The notes beneath the pieces are model-generated. The model was not told the origin of the DNA and searched no databases. It saw nothing but the letters and a program-made list of their open reading frames with translations. From Paludibacteraceae bacterium (GTDB taxonomy: Bacteria; Bacteroidota; Bacteroidia; Bacteroidales; Paludibacteraceae), in NCBI GenBank assembly GCA_017464025.1, contig JAFUEI010000008.1:1-64000 (forward strand): a stretch of 64,000 nt of DNA, written 5' to 3'. Made by a program: the position numbers and the translations under genes. Positions 61,137 to 64,000 of the stretch are shown one piece after another. The first letter of the stretch is position 1. Each line of letters begins with the position of its first letter.

Positions 61137-61679
61137 ATGAAGATAACGGGGTTTACATATCACAACGGTCGGGCTGAGATGTATCTCAAGCCGGATGCGG
61201 CATTGTTGGTCAACGACAAGCCCTTCTTCCTCCCCGCTTTCTCCGAAGAAGTGGTGGCCTCGCCTTGTGTGGTTGTGCGTATCAGTAGGATGGGGCGGAA
61301 TATCGCACCGCGCTTTGCCGGCCGCTACTACGATTCCTGCACCCTGGGTCTTAACTTCCATATCCCTTCGCTGCTGGCTGCCGGCGGATTGGGCAACAGC
61401 CTGCGGGCTACGGCCTTCGACAACTCTTTGGCTGTCGGCCGTTTCTCTCCCTCTCTGCCTCCCCTCTGCCGGCTGACGGAGGCGGAACGCTCTTTCCCGC
61501 TGGAGCATCTGCTGATGCCTGTGGACGAAGCCCTGGCGGAAATAAGCCGCTACATCACGTTCCGCATGGGCGATATGGTGGCCGTCGATTTTGTGCAAGA
61601 GCCCCTGCCGTTGGCACGTGAACAGCGTTGGCAGGCCTGGGCTGGCGAAGAACAGTTGCTGCTTTGTAAAATCAAATGA
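61137..61679 (+). CDS. FAH-fold protein lacking catalytic residues (180 aa)
   Basis: The sequence KPDAALLVNDKPFFLPAFSE and MGRNIAPRFAGRYYDSCTLG aligns well with Bacteroidales fumarylacetoacetate-hydrolase-family proteins, which have a metal-binding HYETE motif followed by VVRI. Here this region reads VVASPCVVVRI, so the metal-binding Glu residues are lost, and the usual DFTARD is NFHIPS. The length is a little short. It looks like a pseudoenzyme. Its stop overlaps the porU ATG (ATGA), so it is coupled to the T9SS sortase gene. In Porphyromonas gingivalis an FAH-family gene also precedes porU (recalled, not checked). Confidence 0.75.
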   Translation: MKITGFTYHNGRAEMYLKPDAALLVNDKPFFLPAFSEEVVASPCVVVRISRMGRNIAPRFAGRYYDSCTLGLNFHIPSLLAAGGLGNSLRATAFDNSLAVGRFSPSLPPLCRLTEAERSFPLEHLLMPVDEALAEISRYITFRMGDMVAVDFVQEPLPLAREQRWQAWAGEEQLLLCKIK

Positions 61680-64000
61680 AAAGAGTCCTTCTCATATTGT
61701 CTGCTTGGTGCTGCCTGCTCAGCGCGGCGGCTTCGTTGCACACCTATGTGGAGTCGTCTGTGCTTGCCGAGGGCAACTTCGTGAAGATACGCGTGGCTCA
61801 GACCGGTCTGTGCCGCATTACCTATGAGCAACTGCGTGAGATGGGGCTTCAGCCCGAGCGTGTGGCGGTGTTGGGCTATGGCGGCGTGATGCTTGAGCAG
61901 GACTTTATGCAGTCTAAGATTGACGACCTGCCCGTGGTACCCCTCTATATGGATAAAGGCTCTGACGGCGTGTTCGGCAAAGGCGACTTCATCCTCTTCT
62001 ATGCCCGCGGACCGGTCGGCTGGACCTATACCGGCGCGCGTTTCCGCCATTCCAAGAACGTCTATTCCGACTATGGCTACTATTTCCTGACCGACCGACC
62101 CGGTCTCCAGCAGCTCCTTCAACCACTCCGTGGAGAGGTCAAGGCCGCCAATGCCTTCCTCCCCGAAACCTTCCAGGACTATCGTCTCCACGAACTGGAC
62201 AGTGTCAATCTGGTCGATACCGAAGGCAAAGAGGGCGCCGGACGCGAATTCTACGGCGACCGTATCTACAACGGCCATACCGCCCGCTATTCCTTCGACT
62301 TCCCTAATATCGATACCACGTCTCCTGTCTATACCTATATTGATGTGGCCGCCGTGGCCGAGAAAGGGGTCCCCACCACGATGCACATGCGTCTGGGCGG
62401 CTCGGAGATAGACCTGCTCATTCCGGCCCGCTCCACTTCCGACAATTTCCAGACGGCAGCCGTCAAGTCGGGCTCCGGCTCTTTTATGCCCGCGCAGGGC
62501 GACCGCCAGACGCTTGAGCTGCAGTACGAATCTCCTTCGGCTGGTGCGCTCGCCTATCTCAACTATTTCGAACTCACCGCATGGAGGCGCTTGCGTATGG
62601 CCGGCAATCTGCTCTTTGTGCGCAATGCCGAGAATTACGCATCCTCTCGTCCTTCCTTGTTCCGCATTGCCGGTTGCAGCGATGCTACGCAGGTCTGGAA
62701 TGTCACCCGTCCTGACAGCATCTATGCTGTCCCCGCTTTGCTGACGGGCGATACCCTCTCTTTCCTCGCGGTGAATATGCCGGTGCAGGAGTTCGTCGTG
62801 CTCAATCCCTCCGCCGCACCTTATATTGAGCCTGTGGCGTTTTGGGAAGACGGCAAATCCGCCCTTTGGCAGACGGTGCCCAACCAGAACCTCCATCGCC
62901 TGCGCGATGTGGATATGCTGATTCTTACCAACCGCAAGTTCCTCACGGCAGCACGACGGCTGGCCGAGGCACACATGCAGCACGACGGAATGACCGTGGA
63001 GGTGGTTACCGATGAAGAGGTGTACAACGAGTTCTCCTCGGGTACCCCCGATGCCACGGCCTACCGCTGGGTAATGAAGATGCTGCGCGACAGAGCCCTT
63101 GAGGCTGCTGATGGCACCCATGCACCCAGCTATCTGCTGCTCGTCGGCGACGGCTCGTTCGACAACCGGAAAATCTTCGCCGTCTCGGCTCCTAACACCT
63201 TGCTTACCTATCAGGCACGCAACTCCGTCTCCGAAGTCGAGGCCTATGCCACCGACGATTACTTCGGCTATCTTGAGGACAAGGACGGACTGAGCGACAT
63301 CACCAATACGATGGACATCGCTGTCGGGCGCCTGCCTGTCAACACGGCCGAGGAGGCTCAGTCGCTCGTGGACAAGCTCATCCGCTATATGCAGAACAAC
63401 AAGCGCGGACGCTGGAAGCACCAACTCTGTTTTGTGGCTGACGATGGCGACGGTACGCTCCATACCAAGGCCGCCGACAATGCTGCCGAAGCCGTACGCG
63501 CCCTCACCGGCGACTATATCATCAATAAGATATATCTCGATTCTTATCAGCAGGAGACCGATGCCTCCGGCGAGCGCTATCCCCTTGCCAAGAGCAAGTT
63601 CGACAACCTCATGCACAAGGGAATCCTCTTTTTCGACTACTGCGGTCACGCCAGTTTCAACAACATAACCAGCGAGATGCTCCTCACGGCGGCTGAAGCG
63701 CGGAGCATGACCAACGAAAACCAAGGCTTCTGGATGCTCGCCACCTGCAACTTCGCACAGTTCGATGCCACCTTCGCCACGCAGACCAACTCGGCGGCCG
63801 AAGGCGCCCTGCTTAATCCCAACGGAGGGGCGGTCTCACTGCTCGCTTCCTGCCGGACGGTCTATGCTTCGCAGAACGAGGTGCTCAACACCTATGTCTC
63901 CGAAGAACTCTTCCGCCGCGATTCCACCGGCACCTATCCCACCATTGGTCAGGCCGTCCAGCGGGGCAAAAACCGTTATGCTGCCAACCTCCAGTATCGC
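61676..64000 (+). CDS. porU: Type IX secretion system sortase PorU (C25 family), 3' end cut
   Basis: The frame is open from ATG 61676 to the window end (775 codons). A signal peptide (MKRVLLILSAWCCLLSAAAS) is followed by Ig-like N-terminal domains and the gingipain-type C25 domain: PSYLLLVGDGSFDNRK, the catalytic His in FFDYCGHASFNN (about residue 657) and Cys in MLATCNFAQFD (about 690). PorU cleaves C-terminal sorting domains of T9SS cargo and attaches them to surface lipid. The amidase at 22821 is a likely substrate. PorU is about 1150 residues in P. gingivalis, so about a third is missing at the edge. Confidence 0.95.
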   Translation, partial: MKRVLLILSAWCCLLSAAASLHTYVESSVLAEGNFVKIRVAQTGLCRITYEQLREMGLQPERVAVLGYGGVMLEQDFMQSKIDDLPVVPLYMDKGSDGVFGKGDFILFYARGPVGWTYTGARFRHSKNVYSDYGYYFLTDRPGLQQLLQPLRGEVKAANAFLPETFQDYRLHELDSVNLVDTEGKEGAGREFYGDRIYNGHTARYSFDFPNIDTTSPVYTYIDVAAVAEKGVPTTMHMRLGGSEIDLLIPARSTSDNFQTAAVKSGSGSFMPAQGDRQTLELQYESPSAGALAYLNYFELTAWRRLRMAGNLLFVRNAENYASSRPSLFRIAGCSDATQVWNVTRPDSIYAVPALLTGDTLSFLAVNMPVQEFVVLNPSAAPYIEPVAFWEDGKSALWQTVPNQNLHRLRDVDMLILTNRKFLTAARRLAEAHMQHDGMTVEVVTDEEVYNEFSSGTPDATAYRWVMKMLRDRALEAADGTHAPSYLLLVGDGSFDNRKIFAVSAPNTLLTYQARNSVSEVEAYATDDYFGYLEDKDGLSDITNTMDIAVGRLPVNTAEEAQSLVDKLIRYMQNNKRGRWKHQLCFVADDGDGTLHTKAADNAAEAVRALTGDYIINKIYLDSYQQETDASGERYPLAKSKFDNLMHKGILFFDYCGHASFNNITSEMLLTAAEARSMTNENQGFWMLATCNFAQFDATFATQTNSAAEGALLNPNGGAVSLLASCRTVYASQNEVLNTYVSEELFRRDSTGTYPTIGQAVQRGKNRYAANLQYR

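Noticed and set aside
61550..63724. 724-codon minus-strand ORF over porU
   Set aside because: Antisense shadow of PorU, whose frame shows the C25 catalytic His and Cys.

Overview
The window comes from a Bacteroidales bacterium. The evidence is a run of TTTG/TTG-N19-21-TAnnTTTG promoters (the Bacteroidetes housekeeping pattern, found upstream of about 15 transcription units), a SusC/SusD pair, menaquinone genes, a Na+-translocating methylmalonyl-CoA decarboxylase cluster, and a type IX secretion system (T9SS) sortase, PorU. Secreted proteins with T9SS-like tails suggest a Prevotellaceae/Porphyromonadaceae/Tannerellaceae-type lineage rather than Bacteroides itself, but this is inference. I saw no tRNA, rRNA, CRISPR array, phage or transposase.

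Layout. 1-1.5 kb: minus-strand accessory operon (possible antitoxin, GNAT acetyltransferase, a 31-codon ORF, then a DUF1016/YhcG nuclease cut by the window edge). 1.8-3.1 kb: exported inhibitory-type serpin. 3.4-28.1 kb: what I read as a peptidoglycan-glycan scavenging locus. A NagB-like/PIG-L deacetylase fusion is divergent from a BadF-type sugar kinase and MurQ. These are followed by SusC, SusD, two lipoproteins, a GHL10 (DigH-like) glycosidase, a broken MntA/HepT pair, a giant repeat protein, a T9SS-tailed N-acetylmuramoyl-L-alanine amidase, an esterase and an exported PepC. 28.2-35.5 kb: minus-strand housekeeping operon dxs-trkA-alaS-CcdA/ArsG-like-trmN. 35.6-43.5 kb: plus-strand operon starting with a MurF-Alr fusion whose MurF half is truncated, then a BASS transporter, DUF1295, aldo/keto reductase, lipoprotein arginine deiminase, a nonsense-interrupted small membrane protein, menG and menA. 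43.6-44.8 kb: BIG2 lipoprotein. 44.9-50.8 kb: envelope operon (glycosyltransferase, DUF5686 barrel, outer-membrane protein, EamA-like, ABC ATPase). 50.9-55.4 kb: mce-mmdA-oadG-biotin carrier-oadB. 55.5-56.7 kb: CE1 esterase. 57.0-58.2 kb: a hypothetical gene whose upstream region contains a strong promoter and a long hairpin, which I propose encodes a structured RNA. 58.3-64 kb: orphan histidine kinase, ispE (minus), rex, an FAH-like protein without its catalytic residues, and the 5' part of porU.

How the genes may work together. The 3.4-28.1 kb block contains nearly every step needed to use peptidoglycan: amidase strips stem peptides, DigH-like enzyme cuts the denuded glycan, SusCD imports fragments, a BadF kinase and MurQ turn MurNAc into GlcNAc-6-P, and the PIG-L/NagB-like fusion could act on the amino sugar. 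PorU links to this because the amidase carries a T9SS tail. The window also has many short tandem repeats in leaders or at gene ends (murQ 3' end, kinase and histidine-kinase 5' leaders).
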